DNA from: Bacteroidota bacterium
GTDB taxonomy: Bacteria; Bacteroidota; Ignavibacteria; Palsa-1295
Reading direction: 5' to 3'
Assembly (NCBI GenBank): GCA_030706745.1
Contig: JAUZNX010000006.1
Location: 1-64,000, forward strand
DNA: 64,000 nucleotides
A program made the position numbers and the translations under genes. The first letter of the stretch is position 1; every line of letters begins with the position of its first letter. Below the pieces are notes generated by a model, which saw only the letters and a program-made list of their open reading frames with translations, had not been told where the DNA came from and did not search any database. Shown here piece by piece: positions 46,101 through 53,897 of the stretch.

Positions 46101-46510
46101 GAGACGAGAAGATCGGGTCCGAACGTAGCGGCATACAGCTTTCCGCCGATAAATCTAATCGCATTGATGTACTTGACTCCTTGAGGAAGAATGGCCGCTT
46201 TCCATGTCCTCGTATTCGAAGTATAGAAAATGCGTTCAGTGTCCGCAAAATCCGTGGGAAAGTTATTGCCTGGACCAAGCTTGTAAGTGACAGACACGGA
46301 AACGATCCCGTGAAGCGTATCAAAAAAGAAGAGGCCATCGATAGAGCCACCTGTAAACGGATCAGTATCAGGCCAAGGAATAAATGGCAGTGTGGCAATC
46401 GACTCGCCCTGAACGGGCACAACCTGCGCGCATACCAGAGGCGCATGAAACATCGCAGCGAGTAATAATGCGCCTGTGATAAGCCTGATTTTAGAATAAA
46501 CGTAGCACAT
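43166..46510 (-). CDS. large T9SS-sorted protein with Asp-box repeats and ASH-like domains
   Basis: The 1,114-residue product has an N-terminal signal segment ending APLVCAQ and a BNR/Asp-box propeller with STDSGATW, SSDGGITW and STDYGLSW in the first 260 residues. Three ASH-like domains (DFGPVSTCIG...TNHGCAPDT; DFGTMTVCHADTTLSF; DFGSLRVCEERDTAVWL) follow, each with a paired Cys and a GCDT strand. A cohesin-like region and a type IX sorting domain (EIIDVLGQM...GAYFLRITSNGFAATRRLLVVE) close it. Asp-box propellers occur in sialidases and in plain surface proteins; no sialidase catalytic residues were identified. Confidence 0.85.
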   Translation of the reverse strand: MCYVYSKIRLITGALLLAAMFHAPLVCAQVVPVQGESIATLPFIPWPDTDPFTGGSIDGLFFFDTLHGIVSVSVTYKLGPGNNFPTDFADTERIFYTSNTRTWKAAILPQGVKYINAIRFIGGKLYAATFGPDLLVSTDSGATWNYSGLGLGDAQDVYSDPTGTVRTLHYDINPEGAWGATFARVDRLHCLWTDSYFPARISSDGGITWTSTGIHSPRFDCYGDTCTKVFMFLDTYGVYRSTDYGLSWQENRDSFTIYPNRIEGNAEVVYLENGNQTTRYSVDAGTTWKLTSFNAESGNYLHLHIPVFGPMGNYLVWPIANQLYLLTSGIDGMLHGPLDSYLLTSDSLRISSSCPVSIPIPFAATVDSISTTVSIQSDTLKEFRLRGQTSFVFNTGQRDTTWIDYSPRVTPSSSTLKLLFHYTWHCSDWTETRTVIVTSPPTAYAVAPKAMQGSCDLVLDTGRVSIDSCQSLVITNVTVTPSLANRLRFEHALPDTVRSNNQLLPFAFDPHDTNANGNVQVVLRGYYLGTSVAFDTILSIHIAATPASPELQSMASSFDFGPVSTCIGSHDTSVVFTNHGCAPDTITSLYMSGTGFSWLRDSLPIIVPPGDSVALRFRFAPVNLGAATGTAEIDVVSMGLPYDPILSLAGTSVRGAALLSLKDSLLDFGTMTVCHADTTLSFTLANQGCDTLLLSDIGVDSLGRYVLSDTSHVSLAPDSSRRVSVRFRCNDTGLFNAAFHVHGVGVFGEDPTDRTLSLVAHVTHGSRIAALSTKAVDFGSLRVCEERDTAVWLKNTGCDTLRVFGDSIAGTNGTYRTDATYPLVILPGDSKKVTLHLAPDTTGAPATIGGVVFFNSNSDLGQLTLPLQASISYPSHFSLALTQVSGTAPATSAIAGTAYTIQLTRQAAIPPGLAELDFTLRHDDDMLTYLSTIESDVHQTNSVRLANGDALQTFAMSPVVDRPTLATIQFHTNVAQHDSTAISLVHDTLLASGDLPASCIALVDSTPSSNLTVVFLCGQQTIRNMLRDLPIDVSQVEVVDRSLHFTIERNAIMSLTASAEIIDVLGQMRARKSLVLGAQENAIEWNLAGVPSGAYFLRITSNGFAATRRLLVVE

Positions 46511-46523
46511 TGGGATAAAAGTA

Positions 46524-46549
46524 GCCGGAAGCCATTTCAGGCTTCCGGC
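46524..46549 (-). terminator. terminator-like hairpin after a T9SS gene
   Basis: Ten-bp stem GCCGGAAGCC/GGCTTCCGGC around a 6-nt loop, about 15 bp beyond the minus-strand stop and followed by TACTTTTATCCC. Confidence 0.65.
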
Positions 46550-46563
46550 CCATATTGTTACGG

Positions 46564-49500
46564 TTACTTCACAATCAGCATTGTCTTATTAATGATCACG
46601 ACACCCGATGGGAATTCGATCTGATAATAATACGTGCCCGCAGGTAGCGTGCTCGCGGTAAAATAGAAGAAGTGTTTTCCTGTATAGGTCACCTCTTCCT
46701 TGTCGCTCAGGACTTCCTTGCCCATTTGATCGACGATACGGATGGCGGCAATGCCTTCGGCCGTAGTCGTATATGGGATCGTCGTCTTAAATCCCGTTGA
46801 AGCTGTTACCGGATTCGGATAATTCTGGCCGCCCGTGCTGATCGTGCCGGTCCGCAGGAATTGCTGGAGCGTGTGATCGCTGCAGGAGTAAATATAGCGG
46901 AAGCCCGATCCCGCGTCATCGATCGATGCAATGCAGTCCGGCGCAAGACCCAGCGCGTTATCGAACGTGATGTTCGAAAGCGTAAGCGAGGTCGTGGTGG
47001 AATCCGAAAGATATACGTTGAATGTGAGCGTGCCGATCGTGTCGCCGGCGGGGATTGGGCCGAGATCGAAGTGCTGTACTTGTGCTGTGCTCGGTCCGCT
47101 GGCGCTCGCGGGCGAAAGTCCGCGCGCATAGCCGAGCAGATCGTCGTTGTGTGTGAGATCGAAGTGCAGGCCGCTCAGCCTCGAATGATTGCCCGTTAGC
47201 AGCACATCGAACGTCACCATCCCGCGGGCCTTCGCGCTGTCCGCTGCGGAGAGCGAGAGATGTACATGCGAGGGAACGATGATGCTCGCGGTCATTGGAA
47301 TCGAGATTGCGCCCGTGTCTGAATTGCTCGCGAACGATAGGAGCCCATTCATTCCGTTCGTGTCTGCTGTGAGATGAACGGTCACTCGCGACGAACCATT
47401 CGGCGGAATCACAAGCGGAAAGAGTGTGGCTGTGGTGTATGCGCCGTTCGAAAGCGAATCGCCGAAGACGATTAAGGTGTCGCACCCCGTGTTGTAAAGC
47501 GTAATCGTCGTGTCGCGGGATTCGCAGCGGTAGAGCGAGTCGAAATTGGCCGAGGCAAGGCTTGCGGAAATAAACTTCTCGCCCGAAAGTCCCGAGCCGC
47601 TCAGAGCGATGGCAGTTTTGCGCACGGTGTCCCCGCCGTGAAGGCTGTGCGAATCAAACAGAAGTTGAGCGGTGTGCGGGCCTTTGGTGCGCGGCGAGAA
47701 GTGAATCGAAATGATGGCCACAGAGTCCGGCGGAAGCTGCGTGGGCAACGGCGTGAGCAGTGTAAACGTCGGATCGCCTTGAAGCTGTCCGTTCGAGAGC
47801 GAGAGAGTGTCGCAACCGGTATTCTTGATAGTGTCGAAGACCGTTGTATCTCCCGCGCAGAAGGAGAAGCTGCCCGCCTGCAAGGACGTGCTGAGCACAT
47901 TCAGAATGCCGGTGCCATGGACACCCACTCCAGAAAATCCAAGTTGTGGAGTTTGGGTCAGTCCCATTGAGACGACCGTGAGCTTCGCCGTGCCGGTAAA
48001 CGCGCCCGAATCCGGAGGCACAAACCGAAAGCGTAGACGCACCGAATCGCCACTCGCAATAACGATCGGCAGTGAGTCGCGAAGCCAGGAGAATCCCGCG
48101 CCGAGGGTGTTTGCGTCCGTTAGCGTATCCGATGTGCAGCCGGTGTTTATGAACATGACGCTTGTATCACGCAAGCCAACGCATATACTCAGCGAATCGA
48201 AATTGAATTGTGTGGGTGAGGATAAAAGACTAGGAGGCTCAGGGATTGCAATCGCCGTGAGTGTCAGGATTGTATCGAACACATCCGTCGAATCCGGCAA
48301 GAACTTCGCGCCGAAAATATGCAAGTGCGCCGTAAAAGTCCCTGCTTGGCCCAGAGGGCTAAATTGTAGAAGGAAGGAATCGGCCACTCCGCCGCCAAGT
48401 GTAATCGGAAAGTGTTTTGTCGCAATCGAGAATCTCCTTGAATCATCGAGAACGAGCGAATCGATTCGCAAAGCGGCTGGACATGAATCAGAAAAGACGC
48501 GAACATAGAATTTACTTTTGGCACAGGCCGCAGGAGACGGAATCAAGTCGGCACTAAAATGCTTGTTTTGCGATGAATATTCGCTATCGTAAAGAGTTGT
48601 CCTCCACACGCCGCCAGAATCGTCGCATGCAAAAACTGTGATGCCCCCAGCACACGATTGAATGACAGCCATGCGGTTATCGGGACCATAGTACCTTGGG
48701 CCGCCAATGGCCTCCCATGTTGCACCCAAATCACGAGATCTGTAAATACCACCACCAGTTCCCGATGCGGAAGAGACTTGAATAAATGCATCTTGGGATG
48801 TTCCTTGAACATCACCGGTGACCCAAAACGGTAAGGAGTTGATATCTAACCATGTGGCACCATTATCGGTCGATCGAAAGACATGTGCTCGACCACTAAT
48901 CTGCATTTCAGGGACGACGAGCATGTTAGTTGTTCCTTGAAAGGCGTGTAGTCCCCAACTGTCACCAATCCAAAGTGAATTTAGCTGCCATGTTGCTCCT
49001 CCATCGTTTGTAAAAGAGAGATTCCCATAATAACTATTTGTTGCTCCGTGTTTGTAATCCGTAAATCCAATAGTAGTCTCGGACCTATACGTACCTGTGC
49101 CGAGTTGAGCATACCTAAATGAATTTCCATTATCATTAGAAATATGAATCCCATATGAAGTCGAGAAACCGCCTGTAATAAATAGAGCTGGTTGTGCCGA
49201 TTTCGGATTCGTCTCAAAAACAGACCATGCTTGCCCAGAATAACTCGAAACGTTGGCCCAATCCAAACCCCGATTGGTTGAATGAAGCAGCCCTTCGGTA
49301 GGATCTAAGGAAGTAGCCCAGCCTTCGTTTGAATCCTTAAACCAAATTTGCGTAAACCAATTACCAGCTTGAATCGCAGGTTGAGTTACTTGCTTCCACG
49401 TATTGCCTCCATCGGTGGTCCTCACAATTATTTCCGAACTCTTTGAAGAATAAGAGACCAGACCTTCGTCACTATTGAAAAAAAAGCATGCCCTTGGCTG

Positions 49501-49611
49501 TCCGGGCAATTGCGAAACATGGTGCCACGTGACGGCCTGTCCCGTTAATGGAAACACGAGCAAAGGCAAGGAGAGCAACAACCACTTCGCGAAGGGTATT
49601 TTATTCATCAT
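46564..49611 (-). CDS. large T9SS-sorted protein, paralogue with Asp-box and ASH-like domains
   Basis: The product has about 1,015 residues and a signal peptide (MMNKIPFAKWLLLSLPLLVFPLTG). A run of Asp-boxes (TTDGGNTW, STNRGLDW, SNDNGNSF, TNDGGATW, STDNGATW, SRDLGATW) forms a propeller of about 330 residues. Four ASH-like domains with GC(T/D)SDT/GCDTL strands and a cohesin-like region follow. The type IX sorting domain is NYPNPVTASTGFKTTIPY...GTYYYQIEFPSGVVIINKTMLIVK. The ASH part is closely related to the neighbour at 43166, the sorting domain to the fragment at 49673. Either of two adjacent ATGs may be the start. Confidence 0.85.
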   Translation of the reverse strand: MMNKIPFAKWLLLSLPLLVFPLTGQAVTWHHVSQLPGQPRACFFFNSDEGLVSYSSKSSEIIVRTTDGGNTWKQVTQPAIQAGNWFTQIWFKDSNEGWATSLDPTEGLLHSTNRGLDWANVSSYSGQAWSVFETNPKSAQPALFITGGFSTSYGIHISNDNGNSFRYAQLGTGTYRSETTIGFTDYKHGATNSYYGNLSFTNDGGATWQLNSLWIGDSWGLHAFQGTTNMLVVPEMQISGRAHVFRSTDNGATWLDINSLPFWVTGDVQGTSQDAFIQVSSASGTGGGIYRSRDLGATWEAIGGPRYYGPDNRMAVIQSCAGGITVFACDDSGGVWRTTLYDSEYSSQNKHFSADLIPSPAACAKSKFYVRVFSDSCPAALRIDSLVLDDSRRFSIATKHFPITLGGGVADSFLLQFSPLGQAGTFTAHLHIFGAKFLPDSTDVFDTILTLTAIAIPEPPSLLSSPTQFNFDSLSICVGLRDTSVMFINTGCTSDTLTDANTLGAGFSWLRDSLPIVIASGDSVRLRFRFVPPDSGAFTGTAKLTVVSMGLTQTPQLGFSGVGVHGTGILNVLSTSLQAGSFSFCAGDTTVFDTIKNTGCDTLSLSNGQLQGDPTFTLLTPLPTQLPPDSVAIISIHFSPRTKGPHTAQLLFDSHSLHGGDTVRKTAIALSGSGLSGEKFISASLASANFDSLYRCESRDTTITLYNTGCDTLIVFGDSLSNGAYTTATLFPLVIPPNGSSRVTVHLTADTNGMNGLLSFASNSDTGAISIPMTASIIVPSHVHLSLSAADSAKARGMVTFDVLLTGNHSRLSGLHFDLTHNDDLLGYARGLSPASASGPSTAQVQHFDLGPIPAGDTIGTLTFNVYLSDSTTTSLTLSNITFDNALGLAPDCIASIDDAGSGFRYIYSCSDHTLQQFLRTGTISTGGQNYPNPVTASTGFKTTIPYTTTAEGIAAIRIVDQMGKEVLSDKEEVTYTGKHFFYFTASTLPAGTYYYQIEFPSGVVIINKTMLIVK

Positions 49612-49629
49612 TGATAAACGAAGAAACCA

Positions 49630-49662
49630 ATGCCATGTCCTCACATCGAGGGCATGGCATTA
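49630..49662 (-). terminator. hairpin after the sorting-domain fragment
   Basis: ATGCCATG-type stem (ATGCCATGTCCT / AGGGCATGGCAT, one mismatch) around a 7-nt loop, 11 bp past the stop of the next minus-strand reading frame. Confidence 0.5.
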
Positions 49663-49672
49663 AGTAATTGAT

Positions 49673-50269
49673 CTACTTAATAATGAGCATCGTGCGGTTT
49701 ACGATGATGACGCCAAAAGGAAATTCGATCTGGTAATAATACGTGCCAGCAGGCAGTTCGCTTCCCGTAAAATAGAAGAAGTGCTTACCCGTAAAAGTGA
49801 CGTCCATATTGTCCTTCAGGATTTCCTTTCCGGTCTGATCGACAATACGGATCAGAGCTGTTCCCTGGCCCGATGTCTCAAATGGGATGGTCGTCTTGAA
49901 CCCTCCATTCGACGTCAGCGGATTGGGGTAGTTCTGTTCACCATTCGCTCTGGGCGCGAATTGTGCCGGAGCCGTTCCCGATGAAATTTTGAGCGCCGGA
50001 TAGTGATAGGTTACCGTTCCATTATCCCCTGATGAACTGGTCCAGTAGGTAATAAACGTGCTCATGGTGCTTATGTCACAGTCTTTTCGCGCCAGTCCGA
50101 AGAGGACCGGTGCAAACTTTGGTTGATTGGGATGTGCGAGGGGAAGGCGCGGCAATCCCCGCTCCCGCGAGGACGCCACTACAATACACGATTTGGGTTG
50201 AGGCTGTGCTATCGCTACCGGCGGCTTTAGGCTGGTTGAGACGGCTCTGTTGTAAGAAACAATGCTCAT
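49673..50269 (-). pseudogene. orphan type IX sorting domain, remnant of a larger surface-protein gene
   Basis: In a 198-residue frame the last 85 residues (NYPNPLTSNGGFKTTIPFETSG...GTYYYQIEFPFGVIIVNRTMLIIK) are a sorting domain about 70% identical to that of the gene at 46564. There is no signal peptide, and the N-terminal 60 residues are basic and low in order, unlike exported proteins of the family. It is therefore most likely the 3' end of a broken paralogue at the edge of the T9SS island. A short expressed protein cannot be ruled out. Confidence 0.7.
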
Positions 50270-50845
50270 AAAGTCTGTCTCCGAAATAAATTTCAGAATC
50301 GACAGACGACAAGTATCACCTTACGCGCTGTTGCTTCTACCTCAACAGACCTTGCATCGTGTTCGATGCGCATCATGGTTGATCGATATCATGCCTGATG
50401 CTCCCGGTGGCCGGGCGTTACCGAAGCGCTGGAGAACCGGAGACCCGGTCACGCATTGGCAGGGATAACTACCGTTCAATGAACCTCATAGGTTGAGCAA
50501 AAGATTCTCGCTTCGTTACAATATGTCCGATCTAACTGAAACTGTGGAAATGGAGTAGTGAGTGAGTACTCCTCTTACAATCTTGGCCCCAACCTGCCCA
50601 TTCAGCCTTGATTATGAATTTCAGCCGATGAATTATGAATAATAATTAAATCATCGCAGAAGTATATATTTTTATGATGTTCATGCAACACCGAAGGGGT
50701 CGAATAGCGTTGTAATAGATGGAAGGGGTACTCTTCGCGAATTCCGATTCGGTGAACTGGGCTGCACTGCGCACACTGATGCGCTTCCATCTTAAATGGC
50801 TGCACAACTTGGGACTGGCGGAAGAAGAAAACCCATCAGAGTATT
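50270..50845. other. gene-poor junction between the T9SS island and infC
   Basis: No convincing gene in about 575 bp. The left part holds unassigned sequence. Short-period AT-rich repeats such as ATGAATTATGAATAATAATT lie at about 50628-50647. The right part (50675-50830) is a copy of the dispersed repeat also found at 3188-3478. Confidence 0.7.
50675..50830 (+). repeat. dispersed repeat, copy 2
   Basis: Starts GATGTTCATGCAACACC, then AGGGGTCGAATAGCG and TAATAGATGGAAGGGG (compare 3064-3110 and 3188-3240), then ATTCCGATTCGGTGAACTGG and ACTTGGGACTGGCGGAA (compare 3363-3478). The second half is open as NSDSVNWAALRTLM...LGLAEEEN. It abuts the end of infC. Confidence 0.7.
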
Positions 50846-51787
50846 TTAGGAATCCGAAGGCTCTTCGGCTTGACCATCGGGAGAGATGTCAAGATCGACG
50901 CTGGGCTGCTCCTTTTTCCGGAGTTCGGCTCTCGGTTCTGGTTTCAGTTCAGCTTTGGCTTCGGTACCAGCCTTAGCTTTCTTGCCAGCCGGTGAGAGGA
51001 CCATGGACATTGTCCGGCCCATCATGGAAACATTCTGGTCGATCTTCGCGATATCTTCCATTCGCTTCCAGAAATCCGTAAGCAACTTCTCGCCGAACTG
51101 CTTGTAGCTGACTTCGCGTCCCTTGAACTGGACGTAGGCCTTGACCTTATGCCCTTCTTCGATGAAGGCACGCGCATGGCGAACTTTGAACTCGAAATCG
51201 TGCGTATCGGTGCGAGGGTGGAATCGGACTTCCTTCAGAAGCTGCTGATGTGACGCTTTTTTTGCCTGTTTATCCTTCTTCTGCTGTTCGTATTTCCACT
51301 TGCCAAAGTCGATGATCTTGCAGACAGGTGGCTTTGCATTGGGGACAATCTCGATCAAGTCGAGCATCTTTGCACGTGCAATTTCCAGCCCTTCTTTCGG
51401 CGACATGACGCCGATCATTTGGCCTTCGGAATCGATAACGCGAATTTCCGGGACGCGGATATTCTCGTTCATGCGCACGCCGGGATCGCGGCTTGGCATG
51501 ACGCGGCTGAATCGCTCCATGCGCTTGGAAACCTTTGCAGGACTTGGTCCGGCTGGACGTAATGTGGTGCGCGGCGGTCCAACACGCGGCGTGAGCACCG
51601 CTGCGGCTGTGCCAGGTGCACTCGGAGTCGCGCCAGGCGCGGCTCCGGTAGTGGTGGAAGTCCGAGAGGGAGTACGCTTTTTGAGCGTTAATCCGCCAAC
51701 GCTGACAGGCGTTGGGGTCTTCGATTCAGGAGCATCGGAGCCGTTTGTTTCTACATCTGGCGCCGCAACCGTATCCAAATTGTTCAA
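50846..51787 (-). CDS. infC: translation initiation factor IF-3 with long terminal extensions
   Basis: The conserved IF-3 body starts at about residue 104 (MNENIRVPEIRVIDSEGQMIGVM) and runs through IIDFGKWKYEQQKK, EVRFHPRTDTHDFEFKVRHARAF and FKGREVSYKQFGEKLL to MMGRTMSMVLSP. IF-3 keeps 30S subunits free and checks the start codon. About 100 Pro/Thr/Ala-rich residues precede the body and about 40 charged residues follow it. The only start in front of the extension is TTG at 51787. Internal ATGs (MERFSRV, MPSRDPG, MNENIRV) would give a normal-length factor. The upstream gene is thrS, 51 bp away, as is usual. Confidence 0.95.
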   Translation of the reverse strand: MNNLDTVAAPDVETNGSDAPESKTPTPVSVGGLTLKKRTPSRTSTTTGAAPGATPSAPGTAAAVLTPRVGPPRTTLRPAGPSPAKVSKRMERFSRVMPSRDPGVRMNENIRVPEIRVIDSEGQMIGVMSPKEGLEIARAKMLDLIEIVPNAKPPVCKIIDFGKWKYEQQKKDKQAKKASHQQLLKEVRFHPRTDTHDFEFKVRHARAFIEEGHKVKAYVQFKGREVSYKQFGEKLLTDFWKRMEDIAKIDQNVSMMGRTMSMVLSPAGKKAKAGTEAKAELKPEPRAELRKKEQPSVDLDISPDGQAEEPSDS

Positions 51788-51838
51788 ATAGTCGCTAGTT
51801 CGTTATAATGATAGGCCTCGAATGGATCCCTGCAAAGA

Positions 51839-53845
51839 CTATTCCGGAATCGCGCATTCAACCTGGAGGACGGCTAATGCCTCCTCCAGCGAAACCGTTC
51901 CGGTGTTGCCCTTTCCGTGCCGCCGGATGGCGACCGCGCGAGCTTCGCGCTCACGCTCGCCCAGAACCAGCATGACTGGGACTTTCTTCAGTTCATGATC
52001 GCGAATGCGGGCGTTGACCTTCTCGCTGGAGGCATCGAGCTTCGCACGAATACCCATTGATTCCAGCGCGGCATAGACTTCCTCGGCGTATGCTTCCTGA
52101 GCATCGGTAATGGGCAGGACAACAACCTGCACCGGTGCAAGCCATGTGGGGAAATTGCCTGCGTAATGCTCGATGAGCAAGCTGCAGAAACGCTCGAACG
52201 ATCCGAACGGCGCACGATGAATCACGACCGGACGATGCTTTTGTCCGTCCGCACCGATGTATTCCATGTTGAATCGCTCGGGCATGACATAGTCAACCTG
52301 AACGGTGCCAAGCTGCCATGAGCGGCCGATCGCATCCTTGAGCATGAAGTCGATCTTCGGCCCGTAGAATGTTGCTTCTCCAATACCGATGGTGTATTCC
52401 AGGCCCATGGCATCGGCGGCTTCGCGGACGTCGCGTTCGGCACGTTCCCACTGTTCATCGGAGCCACCATATTTATCGACGTTCGCTTTATCGCGAAACG
52501 AAAGCCGCGCGCGAAATCCTGTGAGCCCGACTACCTCGCTGACATACTTGGTGAGCGCAATAACGTCACATAACTCATCGCGCAGTTGCTCTGGCGCCAT
52601 GAACAGGTGAGCATCGTCTTGAGTGAAACCGCGGACGCGGCTCATGCCGGTCAGTTCGCCAGACTGCTCGTAACGATAAACGGTGCCAAACTCCGCAAAC
52701 CGCACCGGCAGATCTCGGTACGAGTGCGGCTTAGAATTGAACATCGTAAAATGATGCGGACAATTCATCGGCTTCAGCAGGTACGATTCGTCTTCGAGCG
52801 TGATCGGTGGGAATTGGCTATCCTTGTAATACGGATAGTGTCCGCTGGTTTTGTAAAGCTCAAGACTTCCGATATGCGGAGTGATTACTTGCTCGTATCC
52901 ATGCTTGCGAAGAACCTTCTTGAGAAATGTCTCAAGAGTTTGCCGAAGCGCCGCGCCATTTGGTAACCAAAGTACGAGCCCCTGACCGACCTTCGGCGAT
53001 ATGAGAAACAGCTCGAGATCCTTTCCAATCTTGCGATGATCGCGTTTCTCCGCTTCCTCGCGGGCGGTAATAAACTCGTCGAGTTCTTTCTTCGTCGGAA
53101 AACTCACGCCATACACGCGGGTGAGCATCGGCCGCTTTTCATCGCCGCGCCAGTAGGCACCGGCAATCGAGAGCAGCTTAGGAAATTTGATTTTACCAGT
53201 CGAAGGCACATGGGTGCCACGGCACAAATCGACAAAATTACCTTGCTCGTAAAACGTGATCGGCTGGCCCTTCAAGCCATCGAGCAATTCAAGCTTGAGC
53301 CAATCGCCCTTCGCTTTGAAGTATTCGATAGCCTCACTATATTCTTTCGAGATACGACGATACGGCACATCGCGCTTCGAAAGCTCGTACATCTTTGCCT
53401 CGATCACAGCGAGGTCCTCTGGCGTGAGTTTCACTCCAGCAGGAAGCTCCATATCGTAGTACCATCCATTCTCGATGGGTGGTCCAATGCCGAAGCGGGT
53501 ACCGGGATAGATTGCCTCGATTGCCTCGGCCATCAAATGTGCACTCGAATGCCAGAAGATGCCCTTGCCTTCTTCATCGCGCCACTGAACGATCCGAACC
53601 GATGAATCTTGCACGATCGGAGTCGCAAGATCGAATGGAACGGAGTTGACGAAAATCCCAAGCGCGGCATCCGCCAGCCGTGGCGAAATCGAGTGGGCGA
53701 TCTCCATGCCCGTTGTTCCGCGCGGATACGTCCGCTGCGAGCCATCGGGCAGCGTGATCGTAATCAGCCCTTCATTCGAACTGAGCGAAGGATCGAGCAT
53801 CGTGCGCGATGCTCCAGGCGCGGGTATGGCTTCTGGGTTCATCAT
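51839..53845 (-). CDS. thrS: threonyl-tRNA synthetase
   Basis: The product has about 668 residues. A TGS domain (ITITLPDGSQRTYPRGTTG, about 28-46) comes first. The editing domain has HSSAHLMAEAI with HxxxH. The class II core has LKPMNCPHH and RFAEFGTVYRYEQSGELTGMSRVRGFTQDDAH, whose Cys and His ligate zinc. An anticodon domain (VVVLPITDAQEAYAEEV...) closes it. It charges tRNA-Thr. The ATG at 53845 is chosen; a GTG three codons earlier is possible. It is upstream of infC in the same direction. Confidence 0.98.
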   Translation of the reverse strand: MMNPEAIPAPGASRTMLDPSLSSNEGLITITLPDGSQRTYPRGTTGMEIAHSISPRLADAALGIFVNSVPFDLATPIVQDSSVRIVQWRDEEGKGIFWHSSAHLMAEAIEAIYPGTRFGIGPPIENGWYYDMELPAGVKLTPEDLAVIEAKMYELSKRDVPYRRISKEYSEAIEYFKAKGDWLKLELLDGLKGQPITFYEQGNFVDLCRGTHVPSTGKIKFPKLLSIAGAYWRGDEKRPMLTRVYGVSFPTKKELDEFITAREEAEKRDHRKIGKDLELFLISPKVGQGLVLWLPNGAALRQTLETFLKKVLRKHGYEQVITPHIGSLELYKTSGHYPYYKDSQFPPITLEDESYLLKPMNCPHHFTMFNSKPHSYRDLPVRFAEFGTVYRYEQSGELTGMSRVRGFTQDDAHLFMAPEQLRDELCDVIALTKYVSEVVGLTGFRARLSFRDKANVDKYGGSDEQWERAERDVREAADAMGLEYTIGIGEATFYGPKIDFMLKDAIGRSWQLGTVQVDYVMPERFNMEYIGADGQKHRPVVIHRAPFGSFERFCSLLIEHYAGNFPTWLAPVQVVVLPITDAQEAYAEEVYAALESMGIRAKLDASSEKVNARIRDHELKKVPVMLVLGEREREARAVAIRRHGKGNTGTVSLEEALAVLQVECAIPE

Positions 53846-53897
53846 TTGTCGCACTAACCCGCGTGCGGCAGAAAAAGGCTCCCGAACAGAAGCATTC

